Source of the DNA: an uncultured Bacteroidota bacterium
GTDB taxonomy: Bacteria > Bacteroidota > Bacteroidia > UKL13-3
Direction: 5' to 3'
Assembly: GCA_903850915.1 (NCBI GenBank)
Contig: CAINMV010000037.1
Location: 150,250-214,249 of the forward strand
DNA length: 64,000 nt
The position numbers and the translations under genes were made by a program. This document shows positions 47,034-57,045 of the stretch, in pieces (positions within the stretch are counted from its first letter, which is position 1; each line of letters opens with the position of its first letter). The notes under the pieces are model-generated. The model made no database searches, had not been told where the DNA came from, and saw only the letters and a program-made list of their open reading frames with translations.

Positions 47034-48149
47034 ATGTTTGAAGAGATAGGTACCACAGAAGACGGATATATGGTGATTAACATTGGTCCGCAACACCCTG
47101 CAACACATGGGGTATTGCACCTAGTGATGACCTTAAACGGTGAAACCATCGTTAAAACCGAACCACACCTAGGCTATATCCATCGCTCCATCGAAAAAAT
47201 GAGCGAGAGTTTAACGTATCGCCAATTTATCTATGCTACAAGTCGCATGGATTATCTCTCTTCTCACATTAATAACCATGGATGTTCTTTATGTGTTGAA
47301 AAAGGATTACAAATTGAAGTTCCAGAGCGCGCACAAATAATACGCGTTATAATGGACGAGCTTACGCGCATTGCCTCTCATGAGCTTTGGTGGGGCGCTA
47401 TGGCGATGGACTTAGGCGCGTTTACCCCTTTCTTTCATGCGTTTCGCGAACGTGAAACAATTACCGAAATTATGGAAGAAACGTGCGGTGCTCGTTTAAC
47501 CATGAACTATATCTGTCCGGGTGGCGTAATGGCAGATTTACATCCCGATTTTCAAAAGAAGGTGAAAAGTTTTATCACACTTTATAAATCGAAAATAAAT
47601 GAATACAATGAACTCGTTACGGGTAATATAATTTTTCAAAACAGGATGAAAGGCGTAGGATATCTTTCAAAAGAAGATGCCATTTCTTTTGGATGTACCG
47701 GTCCTGTGGGTAGAGCAAGTGGTGTAAGTTGTGATATAAGAAAATTATATCCTTATGAAGTGTATGGCAAGTTGCAATTTGATGAGATATTAGAAACAGC
47801 TGGTGATTCCTTTGCCCGTTACATGGTTCGTATTCATGAGATGAACCAATCCATTCGAATAATTGAGCAGCTTATCGATAATATTCCGGATGGTGAGTTT
47901 CTAGCCAAAACCAAAGCTGTATTGAAATTACCGAAAGGAGAATTTTATCAGCGCGTAGAAACAGCCCGCGGAGAATTTGGAGTGTATATTGTAAGTGAAG
48001 GAGGAACAACGCCTTACCGAATTAAATACAGATCACCCGGTTTTTCGAATCTTTCGGCACTTCCAACAATGGTAAAAGGTAGTAAAATTGGAGATTTAAT
48101 TGCGGCAATGGGAACATTGGATTTGGTAATTCCTGATCTGGATAGATAA
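47034..48149 (+). CDS. nuoD: Complex I subunit D
   Basis: A 371-residue subunit related to the large subunit of NiFe hydrogenases, forming the quinone cavity with NuoB. GPQHPATHGVLHL near the start contains the quinone-contact His; HLGYIHRSIEK and YVATSRMDYLS-like YATSRMDYLSSH follow; the C-terminus ends in the conserved LDLVIPDLDR. It is the last gene of the first block: nuoE, nuoF and nuoG, expected next in a 14-subunit operon, are absent and nuoH follows after 86 bases. Confidence 0.97.
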   Translation: MFEEIGTTEDGYMVINIGPQHPATHGVLHLVMTLNGETIVKTEPHLGYIHRSIEKMSESLTYRQFIYATSRMDYLSSHINNHGCSLCVEKGLQIEVPERAQIIRVIMDELTRIASHELWWGAMAMDLGAFTPFFHAFRERETITEIMEETCGARLTMNYICPGGVMADLHPDFQKKVKSFITLYKSKINEYNELVTGNIIFQNRMKGVGYLSKEDAISFGCTGPVGRASGVSCDIRKLYPYEVYGKLQFDEILETAGDSFARYMVRIHEMNQSIRIIEQLIDNIPDGEFLAKTKAVLKLPKGEFYQRVETARGEFGVYIVSEGGTTPYRIKYRSPGFSNLSALPTMVKGSKIGDLIAAMGTLDLVIPDLDR

Positions 48150-48235
48150 AAAAACAGATACAAGAGGAAGGCTATTTCAAACGTTAAAAACAGCATAGAA
48201 AACAATATATAAATGGTCGATTATAAAATGCACCA

Positions 48236-49312
48236 ATGTTAAGTTTAGAAAATATAATCAACGGAATCCATACCTGGTTGAACAATACCTTCGACCCAAC
48301 ACTCGCGCTTACATGTGAGTTTGTTTTGTTGGGTATAACCGCCATTGCAATTTTCGCAGTGTTAGGCTTGGTTTTGGTACTTATGGAGCGTAAGGTAGCT
48401 GCTATCATGCAAATACGTAAGGGGCCCAATAGAGTAGGCCCTTTCGGAATGTTTCAAACCGTAGCAGATACCTTAAAACTTATAATGAAAGAAGGGCTTA
48501 CTCCAGATGGAGCAGATAAAGTATTGTTTAATCTCGCCCCATTTATTGTAATGATTGCAGCCATGTTACTACTTGCTCCTATTCCTTTTGCCAAAGGGGT
48601 GCAAATGTGGGATATCAATATCGGTGTGTTATTTATATCAGCCGTTTCTTCTATTTCGGTAATTGGTATTTTAATGGCTGGATGGGCAAGTAATAATAAA
48701 TACTCCTTACTTGGTGCTATGCGCAGTGGTGCTCAAATTGTGAGTTATGAGTTATCGGCTGGCTTATCGGTAATAACTATTGTAATTTTAACTGGTAGCT
48801 TGCAATTATCCGAAATTGTTAATGCGCAACAAAATGGATGGTGGATTTTTAAAGGACATATTCCTGTTCTTATTTCATTTGTAACTTTTATTATCGCTGT
48901 TACAGCAGAAACCAACAGAGCGCCTTTCGACTTAGCCGAAGCGGAGTCTGAGCTCACAGCTGGATTTCATACAGAATACTCTGGGATGAAGTTTGCCTTG
49001 TTTTTTCTAGCGGAATACATCAATATTTTTATTGCATGCGCCATTGGTGCAACGCTTTTTTTAGGTGGATGGATGCCATTTCATATTGGAAATTGGGAAG
49101 GTTTTAATGCCATCATGGATTATATACCATCATCAATTTGGTTTGTTGGAAAAACATTTTTTCTGATTTTTTTAATGATGTGGTTCCGATGGACATTCCC
49201 ACGTTTGCGTGTAGATCAACTACTTAACTTGGAATGGAAATATTTGTTGCCAATTAGCATGTTGAATTTATTGGTGGTAACGGTTATGGCAATTATGGGT
49301 TGGTATTTTTAA
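48236..49312 (+). CDS. nuoH: Complex I subunit H
   Basis: A 358-residue membrane subunit with eight or more helices, linking the quinone cavity to the proton-pumping arm. LMERKVAAIMQIRKGPNRVG and the charged ETNRAPFDLAEAESEL loop are the family hallmarks and are complete. The start is ATG 48236. The 86-base gap before it shows no residue of nuoE-G coding sequence and no promoter match. Confidence 0.97.
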   Translation: MLSLENIINGIHTWLNNTFDPTLALTCEFVLLGITAIAIFAVLGLVLVLMERKVAAIMQIRKGPNRVGPFGMFQTVADTLKLIMKEGLTPDGADKVLFNLAPFIVMIAAMLLLAPIPFAKGVQMWDINIGVLFISAVSSISVIGILMAGWASNNKYSLLGAMRSGAQIVSYELSAGLSVITIVILTGSLQLSEIVNAQQNGWWIFKGHIPVLISFVTFIIAVTAETNRAPFDLAEAESELTAGFHTEYSGMKFALFFLAEYINIFIACAIGATLFLGGWMPFHIGNWEGFNAIMDYIPSSIWFVGKTFFLIFLMMWFRWTFPRLRVDQLLNLEWKYLLPISMLNLLVVTVMAIMGWYF

Positions 49313-49324
49313 TTTTTAAAAAGG

Positions 49325-49801
49325 ATGTTTATAACAAACTACATAAAGGAGATTTTTAATGGCGTGAAATCATTGTTAACTGGCATGAGAATTACCGGTT
49401 ACTATTTTGTGCACCCAAAAGAAATCATTACCGAACAATATCCCGATAATCGTGCTACCTTAAAAATGGCCAATCGTTTTCGTGGCGAAGTAGTTATGAT
49501 TCATAATGAAAATAACGAACATGCTTGTACTGGATGTTCTGCGTGCGAGTTGGCCTGTCCCAATGGAACGATAAAAATCATCAACAAGTTTGATATTAAC
49601 GCAGAGGGGAAAAAGAAAAAAGCAATCGACACGTTTGTATACCACCTTGAGCTTTGCACTATGTGTAACTTATGTGTTATTGCCTGCCCTACCGATACCA
49701 TAAAAATGGATCAAACGTTCGAACACAGTGTGTTTGATAGAAGTCAATTAACTAAAGTATTAAATCGTCCGGGATCAAAAATTAAAGCTGGAGTAGAATA
49801 A
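49325..49801 (+). CDS. nuoI: Complex I subunit I
   Basis: A 158-residue ferredoxin-like subunit with two 4Fe-4S clusters (N6a, N6b). The ligands are Cys68/71/74/78 in CTGCSACELACP and Cys111/114/117/121 in CTMCNLCVIACP. With nuoE-G missing, these clusters would be the first electron carriers of the complex and the likely docking site for the real electron donor. The stop overlaps the nuoJ start by one base. Confidence 0.97.
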   Translation: MFITNYIKEIFNGVKSLLTGMRITGYYFVHPKEIITEQYPDNRATLKMANRFRGEVVMIHNENNEHACTGCSACELACPNGTIKIINKFDINAEGKKKKAIDTFVYHLELCTMCNLCVIACPTDTIKMDQTFEHSVFDRSQLTKVLNRPGSKIKAGVE

Positions 49802-50319
49802 TGAATACAAGCGACATACTCTTTTATTGCATTTCAGCCTTTATTTTAGGCACTGGTGTATTGGCTGTAACAACCGGAAAAATATTTCGTTCGGCTATCA
49901 GCCTTTTGTTCTCCTTAATGGGAATAGCGGCTTTGTATTTTTGGATGGCACTCGAATTTATTGCTGCCGTTCAAATTGTAATTTATGTTGGTGGTATCGT
50001 TGTATTAATTATTTTCTCCATTTTCCTTACCCAAAAATCGGGGGAAGAAATGCCCAAACCCCCTCTTAGTAAGATATGGTTTTCATTTTTTTCTGTCCTG
50101 GTTGGTTTTATATTCACCTATTATCTTATCCATCAATATGGTTTTGGTAATGGCGGGGAGCAACCCTTTGAATTAAAAATTGCAGACATCGGAAATCAAA
50201 TGTTAAGCCTTACAGGAAAGGGATATATCCTCCCATTTGAGGTTATAAGTATATTATTACTTGCAGCACTAATTGGTGCTATTGTAGTTGCCATGAAAAT
50301 TAAAAATAAGAGCGAATGA
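49801..50319 (+). CDS. nuoJ: Complex I subunit J
   Basis: A 172-residue membrane subunit with five helices. The central FIAAVQIVIYVGGIVVLIIF helix, with its pi-bulge region, is the family signature. It overlaps nuoI by one base and nuoK by four, so the three are translated together. Confidence 0.95.
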   Translation: MNTSDILFYCISAFILGTGVLAVTTGKIFRSAISLLFSLMGIAALYFWMALEFIAAVQIVIYVGGIVVLIIFSIFLTQKSGEEMPKPPLSKIWFSFFSVLVGFIFTYYLIHQYGFGNGGEQPFELKIADIGNQMLSLTGKGYILPFEVISILLLAALIGAIVVAMKIKNKSE

Positions 50320-50630
50320 ACGGGATACCATTAACACATATATTATTTGTAAGCACAGCCCTCTTTTTTATTGGGATGTATGGCTTTTTTACACGACGCA
50401 ACATGATCACTATTTTAATGTCTGTTGAGTTGATTTTAAATAGTGTAAACATCAATTTTGTGGCTTTCAACACATACTTGTATCCGCAAAATTTAGATGG
50501 AATTTTCTTTACCATCTTTATCGTTACCATAGCCGCCTCCGAAGCGGCAGTAGCCATTGCCATAATCATCAACCTATACCGTAGCCTTCATTCTGTAGAT
50601 GTAGATGAGACCGGTGAACTAAAATTCTAA
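50316..50630 (+). CDS. nuoK: Complex I subunit K
   Basis: A 104-residue three-helix membrane subunit, the smallest antiporter-related (MrpC-like) member. The two buried glutamates needed for proton transfer are present in MSVELILNSVN and in AASEAAVAIAI. Start overlaps nuoJ (ATGA). Confidence 0.97.
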   Translation: MNGIPLTHILFVSTALFFIGMYGFFTRRNMITILMSVELILNSVNINFVAFNTYLYPQNLDGIFFTIFIVTIAASEAAVAIAIIINLYRSLHSVDVDETGELKF

Positions 50631-50634
50631 GTAC

Positions 50635-52566
50635 ATGAACAGCTCTTTATACATATCACTCATACCGCTGCTTCCCTTAGTAACATTTGTGTTATTGGGT
50701 TTGTTCGGAAGAAAATATTTCAACTCAATTTCAGGTATTATCGCAACTTTTAGTTTAGGTTTTTCCTGTCTGCTTTCGATTTCAATAGCGTATCAATATT
50801 TCTTTCATTCGGAAAGAGTGAATGGCGTTTTACAACAAATTATTCCTGTAAAATTTACGTGGTTACAATTCAGTCCTGGCTTATCCATTGATATGGGTAT
50901 TGTACTCGATCCATTATCCGCAATGATGTTGGTGGTAATCACTTTTATTTCCTTGATGGTTCATATTTTTAGTTTAGGCTATATGAAAGGCGAAGCACGT
51001 TTTGCCACGTATTATGCCTTCTTATCACTATTTACCTTTTCAATGTTAGGGTTAGTAATGTCAACAAACATCTTTCAGATGTATATGTTTTGGGAGCTTG
51101 TTGGAGTTTCATCATTCCTTCTCATCGGTTACTATTTTGAGAAACCATCTGCGGTAGCAGCAGCTAAAAAAGCCTTTATTGTAACCCGTTTTGCTGACCT
51201 TGGATTTTTAATTGGAATATTAATTTTATCGTTTCACGCTCAGACTTTAGATTTTCAAACACTTATTACGCGTCTTACCGATCCACAGTCTGCGCAATAT
51301 CTTAGCATTACTGCTGGATCTCTACTTGGAGTATCAATGCTAACGTGGGGACTGGTGCTGGTATTTATTGGTGGTGCCGGAAAATCGGCGATGTTCCCTT
51401 TACATATTTGGTTACCCGATGCCATGGAAGGACCAACACCGGTTTCAGCATTAATACACGCTGCTACTATGGTTGTTGCTGGTGTTTATCTTGTAGCTCG
51501 CTTATTTCCGATATTTGTTTTTGATAGCGCTGCCTTAACCGTTGTTACTTATGTCGGCGCCTTCTCTGCCTTGTTAGCCGCAATTATTGCTTGTACCCAA
51601 ACTGATATTAAACGAGTGCTCGCTTATTCCACCATGTCGCAAATAGGTTTTATGATGTTTGCTTTAGGCGTTTCTGGGCATGGCGGCGAAGAGGGATTGG
51701 GCTATATGGCATCGATGTTTCATCTTTTCACACATGCCTTTTTTAAATCGTTGTTATTCCTTGGCGCTGGCGCTGTAATTCATTTGGTGCATAGTAATGA
51801 AATGATTGATATGGGCGGCCTCAGAAAGCACATGCCAATTACCCACATCACGTTTCTAATTGCATGCCTAGCTATTTCTGGTATACCTCCTTTTGCTGGT
51901 TTCTTCAGTAAAGAAGAAATCTTGACCGCAGCCTTTCATGCAAATAAAGTTGTATTTTTTATAGCCTTGTTCACTTCTGGCTTAACAGCGTTTTATATGT
52001 TTAGGTTGTACTTTTCCATATTCTGGAGAGGTGAAGTGCATCTGCATGGAGAACATCATGGTGAAGGAACCCTTTCAATGAAAATTCCATTGATTATTTT
52101 GGGAGTATTGGCGCTGATTGCTGGTTTTGTACCCTTCTCACAACTTATTACCTCCGACGGTATTGCGCTAGAAACACACGTCGATTTGCTGTTCTCTTTA
52201 ACACCCGTGGCTATGGCTGTAATAGGCATTTTAATTGCAATACGATTGTATAAAACCGAAAACAATAGGTCCGATGGTGTAGCTTCGGCATTCGGTGGTT
52301 TTTATCATGCTTCGTATAAAAAATTCTATGTCGATGAAGTATATTTATTCATCACAAAAAAAATAATTTTTAATTTTATTGGCCGACCGGTAGCGTGGTT
52401 CGATAAAAATATTATCGATGAATTAATGAATCAATCGGCCGCAATAACGGCAGCAGTTTCTGAAAATATTAAAGGTTTACAATCTGGTAAAGTGCAAGGA
52501 TATGCCATGTATTTCTTTTGGGGAATTCTAGGGTTATCTGCGCTCTTTATTTATCTTTTTAATTAA
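50635..52566 (+). CDS. nuoL: Complex I subunit L
   Basis: A 643-residue antiporter-like proton channel at the distal end of the membrane arm. MFWELVGVSSFLLIGYY, FPLHIWLPDAMEGPTPVSAL with its key residues, and the long C-terminal lateral helix ending the protein are present. Residue count and order agree with the normal family. It begins 4 bases after nuoK. Confidence 0.97.
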   Translation: MNSSLYISLIPLLPLVTFVLLGLFGRKYFNSISGIIATFSLGFSCLLSISIAYQYFFHSERVNGVLQQIIPVKFTWLQFSPGLSIDMGIVLDPLSAMMLVVITFISLMVHIFSLGYMKGEARFATYYAFLSLFTFSMLGLVMSTNIFQMYMFWELVGVSSFLLIGYYFEKPSAVAAAKKAFIVTRFADLGFLIGILILSFHAQTLDFQTLITRLTDPQSAQYLSITAGSLLGVSMLTWGLVLVFIGGAGKSAMFPLHIWLPDAMEGPTPVSALIHAATMVVAGVYLVARLFPIFVFDSAALTVVTYVGAFSALLAAIIACTQTDIKRVLAYSTMSQIGFMMFALGVSGHGGEEGLGYMASMFHLFTHAFFKSLLFLGAGAVIHLVHSNEMIDMGGLRKHMPITHITFLIACLAISGIPPFAGFFSKEEILTAAFHANKVVFFIALFTSGLTAFYMFRLYFSIFWRGEVHLHGEHHGEGTLSMKIPLIILGVLALIAGFVPFSQLITSDGIALETHVDLLFSLTPVAMAVIGILIAIRLYKTENNRSDGVASAFGGFYHASYKKFYVDEVYLFITKKIIFNFIGRPVAWFDKNIIDELMNQSAAITAAVSENIKGLQSGKVQGYAMYFFWGILGLSALFIYLFN

Positions 52567-52576
52567 AATATATTAA

Positions 52577-54079
52577 ATGAATCTATCTTTACTTATACTT
52601 GTTCCTCTGTTAACGGCAGTTGCAATTTTACTTTGCAATGGATTGAAACAGGTGCGCAGCGTGGCATTACTAGGTTCTGCCGTACAGCTTTTGTTGGCAC
52701 TCGGATTGCTTTATACATACCACCAAGAACGTGAAACAGGAAACACGGCTCAAATGTTATTTGAATTCAATTACACCTGGTTCGCTAATTTAAACATCAA
52801 CTATCACATTGGTGTGGATGGCATCTCAATTGCTATGATTTTACTAACCTCATTTGTGGTAATTTCTGGTGTGCTCGTATCGTGGTCCATGGAGATGCTT
52901 AATAAGGAATTTTTCTTTTTGTTAATGTTCTTGAGTATGGGTGCCTATGGCTTCTTTATTTCACTCGATGTATTTACCTTGTTTTTCTTTCTAGAGGTGG
53001 CGGTGATACCTAAGTTTTTACTTATCGGAATTTGGGGCAGTGGAAAAAAAGAATATAGCGCAATGAAGTTAGCCTTAATGCTTATGGGTGGCTCTGCATT
53101 AGTATTTGTTGGACTTTGTGGACTTTATTTCAATAGCTCTATTAATGGTGCTCATTCGTTCGATATTCTCGCGCTTTCCAAAACTCATATTCCGCTGAAC
53201 GCCCAAATGTTATTTTTCCCGTTTGCATTCATCGGGTTTGGAATCTTTACGGCTTTGTTTCCTTTTCATACTTGGGTTCCCGATGGACATTCCTCAGCTC
53301 CAACGGCAGCGTCTATGTTTCTGGCCGGAATATCTATGAAACTTGGTGGATATGGCTGTTTACGTGTGGCTGTTTATCTAATGCCAGATGCAGCACATGC
53401 CTATTCAGGAATTATTATTTTACTTTCAACGATTGCAATTATTTATGGTGCATTTGCTACTATGATGCAAACAGATTTAAAATATATTAACGCTTATTCT
53501 TCAATAAGCCATTGTGGATTTGTAATTTTAGGCATTGGCATGCTTACCCCCACTTCTATTACAGGTGCTGTATTGCAAATGGTATCGCATGGTTTAATGA
53601 CAGCCCTTTTCTTTGCCGCAATCGGAATGATTTACACGCGAACGCATACTAGAATTGTTGCACAACTGGGTGGGTTATTAAAGGTGATGCCATTTATAGC
53701 CTCTGTATTTATCATCTCGGGATTATGTTCCCTTGGACTACCTGGTTTTAGTGGATTTGTAGCCGAAATGACGGTGTTTATGGGCGCTTGGCAAAACCCA
53801 GATACCATGTATAGAATCGCCACCATCTTGGCTTGTGCATCCATCGTAGTTACAGCGGTTTATATTTTGCGCGCAGCCGGAAAGGCGGTGATGGGACCAA
53901 TTAATGATGATCGTTTTACTTCACTTTCAGATGCGGTTTGGAACGAAAAACTGGCTGCTGTTATTTTAATCTCAGGTATTGTTGCTATTGGTGTGGTACC
54001 TTTTTGGTTAAGCAACCTTGTAACTCCCGGTACCGAACAAATCATCCTGCAAACAGGACAAGCTTTATTACTTAAATAA
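52577..54079 (+). CDS. nuoM: Complex I subunit M
   Basis: A 500-residue antiporter-like proton channel of the membrane arm. YHIGVDGISIAMILL, FFFLEVAVIPKFLLIG (conserved Glu of helix 5) and FPFHTWVPDGHSSAPTAAS (conserved loop) identify NuoM. It starts 10 bases after nuoL. Confidence 0.97.
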   Translation: MNLSLLILVPLLTAVAILLCNGLKQVRSVALLGSAVQLLLALGLLYTYHQERETGNTAQMLFEFNYTWFANLNINYHIGVDGISIAMILLTSFVVISGVLVSWSMEMLNKEFFFLLMFLSMGAYGFFISLDVFTLFFFLEVAVIPKFLLIGIWGSGKKEYSAMKLALMLMGGSALVFVGLCGLYFNSSINGAHSFDILALSKTHIPLNAQMLFFPFAFIGFGIFTALFPFHTWVPDGHSSAPTAASMFLAGISMKLGGYGCLRVAVYLMPDAAHAYSGIIILLSTIAIIYGAFATMMQTDLKYINAYSSISHCGFVILGIGMLTPTSITGAVLQMVSHGLMTALFFAAIGMIYTRTHTRIVAQLGGLLKVMPFIASVFIISGLCSLGLPGFSGFVAEMTVFMGAWQNPDTMYRIATILACASIVVTAVYILRAAGKAVMGPINDDRFTSLSDAVWNEKLAAVILISGIVAIGVVPFWLSNLVTPGTEQIILQTGQALLLK

Positions 54080-54087
54080 ATAGAGGA

Positions 54088-55500
54088 ATGATATTGAATG
54101 ACTTTTTTATTTTTATGAAACAAGAGTTGATGTTATTATTTATCATCTTTCTCTTGCTGTTAATTAAAGTTGGTAAAGATAGAAGCAATGAAAGCTTACT
54201 ATATTTAATAAATTTACTGTTACTTATAAATGTAATTGCCGGATTTATTCTTCCGGGCGAGGGTTCTTTATTTAGCGATATGTTTAGAACCAATCCATTG
54301 ATTGCTCTTGAAAAAAATATGTTAAACATTGGTACTTTAATTATTTCGATGCAATCTTATTCGTGGCTCAAATCGCATAAGCACTTGTTGGAATTTTATA
54401 TACTTATGATTTCTACATTATTAGGTATGTTCTACATGATTTCTAGTGGTAACCTATTGATGTTTTATCTTGGTTTAGAACTCTCCTCTATACCTCTTGC
54501 GGCATTAGTTAATTTCGACTTAGAGAAAAAAGCTTCTTCAGAAGCAGCCATGAAATTTATTTTATCTTCTGCCTTCTCATCGGGGTTACTGCTGTTTGGT
54601 GTTTCGCTTATTTACGGTACCACCGGATCTTTAGCATATGCAGAAATTACGTCGCATCTCTCCACGGATCCATTGCAAATTTTTGCATTTGTGTTGTTTC
54701 TCGCTGGCTTTGCCTTTAAAATTTCTGCTGTGCCATTCCATTTCTGGACCGCCGATGTATATGAAGGTGCACCAGTAGCGATTACATCCTACTTATCTGT
54801 AATTTCGAAAGGAGCCGTTCTTTTTGTTTTTGTTTCTGTTTTATATACTGTTTTTAAACCGTTGGCCGATGTGTGGTATGGAATGCTTTTCGTACTTTCA
54901 ATTAGCACCATTATCATTGGTAACCTATTTGCCATACGACAAGATAATTTTAAGCGTTTCCTTGCCTTTTCTTCCATTGCTCAAGTAGGTTTCATCTTAG
55001 TGGGAATATCTGGTAGCTCTTCTATGGGAACAGCAGCAGTTATCTATTTTGTGCTCATTTATATTTTCTCAAATCTTGGCGCTTTCGGTGTTGTTTCAAT
55101 TGTAAGTAGCCTAACGGGCAAAGAGCGTATCAGCGATTACAAATCTTTCTATAAAACAAATCCATTTCTATCGTGGATTCTTACCATAGCTTTATTTTCG
55201 TTAGCAGGTGTGCCGCCAGCAGCTGGGTTCTTTGGAAAGTTCTTCTTACTTATTGCAGGAGCCGAAAAAGGAAATTATTTACTCATTTCTATTGCGGCAT
55301 TAAATATGATCGTTTCGTTTTATTACTACTTACGAATCGTTAAGTCTGTTTTTATGGAACCCAATGAGTCGCCCATCGAAAGCCTTACTATTCCATTAAT
55401 CTCGAAAGTTGCATTATATATCTGTCTACTTGGCATTGTAATTTTAGGCTTATGGAGCGTGGTTTACGACTATATTTTTACACTATCCCCTATTTTTTAA
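54088..55500 (+). CDS. nuoN: Complex I subunit N
   Basis: A 470-residue antiporter-like channel next to NuoK. LMFYLGLELSSIPLAALV with the helix 5 Glu, VPFHFWTADVYEGAPVAITS and LFSLAGVPPAAGFFGKFFL are the standard motifs. It lies 8 bases after nuoM, preceded by an AGAGGA that is one of the few Shine-Dalgarno-like sequences here. It is the last complex I gene; no hairpin follows, so transcription may continue into the next gene. Confidence 0.96.
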   Translation: MILNDFFIFMKQELMLLFIIFLLLLIKVGKDRSNESLLYLINLLLLINVIAGFILPGEGSLFSDMFRTNPLIALEKNMLNIGTLIISMQSYSWLKSHKHLLEFYILMISTLLGMFYMISSGNLLMFYLGLELSSIPLAALVNFDLEKKASSEAAMKFILSSAFSSGLLLFGVSLIYGTTGSLAYAEITSHLSTDPLQIFAFVLFLAGFAFKISAVPFHFWTADVYEGAPVAITSYLSVISKGAVLFVFVSVLYTVFKPLADVWYGMLFVLSISTIIIGNLFAIRQDNFKRFLAFSSIAQVGFILVGISGSSSMGTAAVIYFVLIYIFSNLGAFGVVSIVSSLTGKERISDYKSFYKTNPFLSWILTIALFSLAGVPPAAGFFGKFFLLIAGAEKGNYLLISIAALNMIVSFYYYLRIVKSVFMEPNESPIESLTIPLISKVALYICLLGIVILGLWSVVYDYIFTLSPIF

Positions 55501-55521
55501 TTTGTTTTTATTGCATCAATT

Positions 55522-55905
55522 ATGGCGCTAAATTCCAATCATACTGTTGAAGATTTAAACGAAGTGAAATGTGCTATCGTAGAAAAAAATGTCTCCGCAA
55601 TGCGCGCTTCTTTTCTAAAAGAAATATTGGAATACAATAAATATATTGTAATAGTGGTGCCAAGTGCGCCCGCAAAAAGTGCGAAAACACCATCCACAGA
55701 AGCTTCTGAAGCTACAGAAACTCCAGTTTCCTTAGAGGCTCCAACATCATTTACGGTTGGTGTTACTGATGTTCGATTTAATTCTATAAACGCTGTTTTT
55801 GGAAGGCTATTAAAGAGTGCCGATGATCATGTTGTCACGTTGTCGTATTGGAATCAAAAAGACACCGTTTCGCATGATGAAGTTCCGTATTATGAGCAAG
55901 CTTAG
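55522..55905 (+). CDS. Unknown 127-residue protein trailing the nuo operon
   Basis: I do not recognise a family. The protein has an N-terminal segment of about 50 residues (helix then a beta-strand IVIVVP), a Pro/Ala/Ser/Thr/Glu-rich linker (about 50-75) and a C-terminal segment of about 50 residues (TSFTVGVTDVRFNSINAVFG onward). No membrane segment, signal peptide or metal motif is seen. It starts 21 bases after nuoN and has no promoter of its own, so it is probably in the nuo transcript. It may be unrelated to complex I. Confidence 0.7.
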   Translation: MALNSNHTVEDLNEVKCAIVEKNVSAMRASFLKEILEYNKYIVIVVPSAPAKSAKTPSTEASEATETPVSLEAPTSFTVGVTDVRFNSINAVFGRLLKSADDHVVTLSYWNQKDTVSHDEVPYYEQA

Positions 55906-55935
55906 GTAATCGTTACTGCAATCGCACCAATTCCT

Positions 55936-55943
55936 TATTTTTG
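55936..55943 (+). promoter_or_regulatory. -7 promoter element for the lpxD-like gene
   Basis: TATTTTTG, a full match, lies 17 bases before the ATG at 55961. Confidence 0.5.
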
Positions 55944-55960
55944 TAATCCAATCCTATTTT

Positions 55961-56887
55961 ATGAAACTGGAGCCTGCTCAATCAATTAAAAATATTGCTA
56001 CATTAATTAATGCCAGAATCATCGGTGATTCCAATCACTTGATTACGGGTATTAATGAGATTCACCGGGTAACTCCGGGCGACCTCACCTTTGTAGACCA
56101 TCCCAAGTACTACGATAAAGCACTAAACTCCGCCGCTACTTTTATTTTAATCAACAAAGAAGTAGAAGCGCCTCATGGAAAAGCACTATTATTTTCGGAC
56201 GACCCTTTTCGTGATTACGTTTATTTGTGTAAACATTTTATGCCTTTTGAGGCCACAAACTTGGCCATACATCCATCATCTCACATTGGAGAGGGAACAA
56301 TAATACAACCCAATGTAAGCATCGGCCCTAAGGCTAAAATTGGAAAAAACTGTTTAATCCATAGTGGTGTTGTAATTTATGATCATACCGAAATTGGTGA
56401 TAATGTAATTATTCACGCAAACTCTGTTTTAGGCTCGGATGCATTCTATTACAAACGTCGTCCAACCCATTATGAGAAAATGCATAGTTGTGGAAGAGTA
56501 ATAGTAGAAAACAATGTAGAAATTGGAGCCTGCTGCACCATTGATAGGGGCGTTTCATCCGATACGACTATTGGCGAAGGCACAAAAATGGATAATCATA
56601 TTCATGTTGGCCACGATACAGTTATTGGAAAAAACTGCCTTTTCGCTGCTATGGTAGCCATTGCCGGATGTGTTAATATAGAAGATAATGTGATATTATG
56701 GGGGCAGGTTGGGGTTCAAAAAGATCTGACTATTGGCATGGGAGCCGTTGTTTTAGGACAAAGCGGCGTCAATAAAACGCTCGAAGGTGGCAAAACTTAT
56801 TTTGGTACACCTACACGCGATGCCCGTGAGAAAATGAAAGAACTGGCAATGATAAAACGCCTTCCCGAAATTATCGAAAAACTATAA
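55961..56887 (+). CDS. LpxD-like UDP-3-O-acylglucosamine N-acyltransferase
   Basis: A 308-residue left-handed beta-helix acyltransferase. Residues 1 to about 100 match the uridine-binding domain of LpxD (LTFVDHPKYYDKAL, ATFILINKEV); about 105-265 are hexapeptide repeats with IGPKAKIGKNC and the active-site-like HVGHDTVIGKNC. LpxD adds the second hydroxyacyl chain to the lipid A precursor. It is about 30 residues shorter than classical LpxD, and Bacteroidota often carry a second, divergent copy; this looks like that paralogue, so its acceptor is uncertain. Confidence 0.82.
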   Translation: MKLEPAQSIKNIATLINARIIGDSNHLITGINEIHRVTPGDLTFVDHPKYYDKALNSAATFILINKEVEAPHGKALLFSDDPFRDYVYLCKHFMPFEATNLAIHPSSHIGEGTIIQPNVSIGPKAKIGKNCLIHSGVVIYDHTEIGDNVIIHANSVLGSDAFYYKRRPTHYEKMHSCGRVIVENNVEIGACCTIDRGVSSDTTIGEGTKMDNHIHVGHDTVIGKNCLFAAMVAIAGCVNIEDNVILWGQVGVQKDLTIGMGAVVLGQSGVNKTLEGGKTYFGTPTRDAREKMKELAMIKRLPEIIEKL

Positions 56888-57045
56888 TTTTGTTTTTATA
56901 GCAATTATTAGCCACTATTTTTAAACCTAAACCGTTAAAATGGGTAGCCCTTTGTATTCCTTATTTTATATGGTTTTCAGAATATTAATGCTTGTTTTTG
57001 TCAAAAAAACATATGACATTAACATGATAAATCTCATTTCCTAAA

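Noticed and set aside
48213..48242. A nine-codon open frame whose stop overlaps the nuoH start
   Set aside because: It could be a coupling minicistron, but such short frames are expected by chance in AT-rich DNA and nothing supports its translation.
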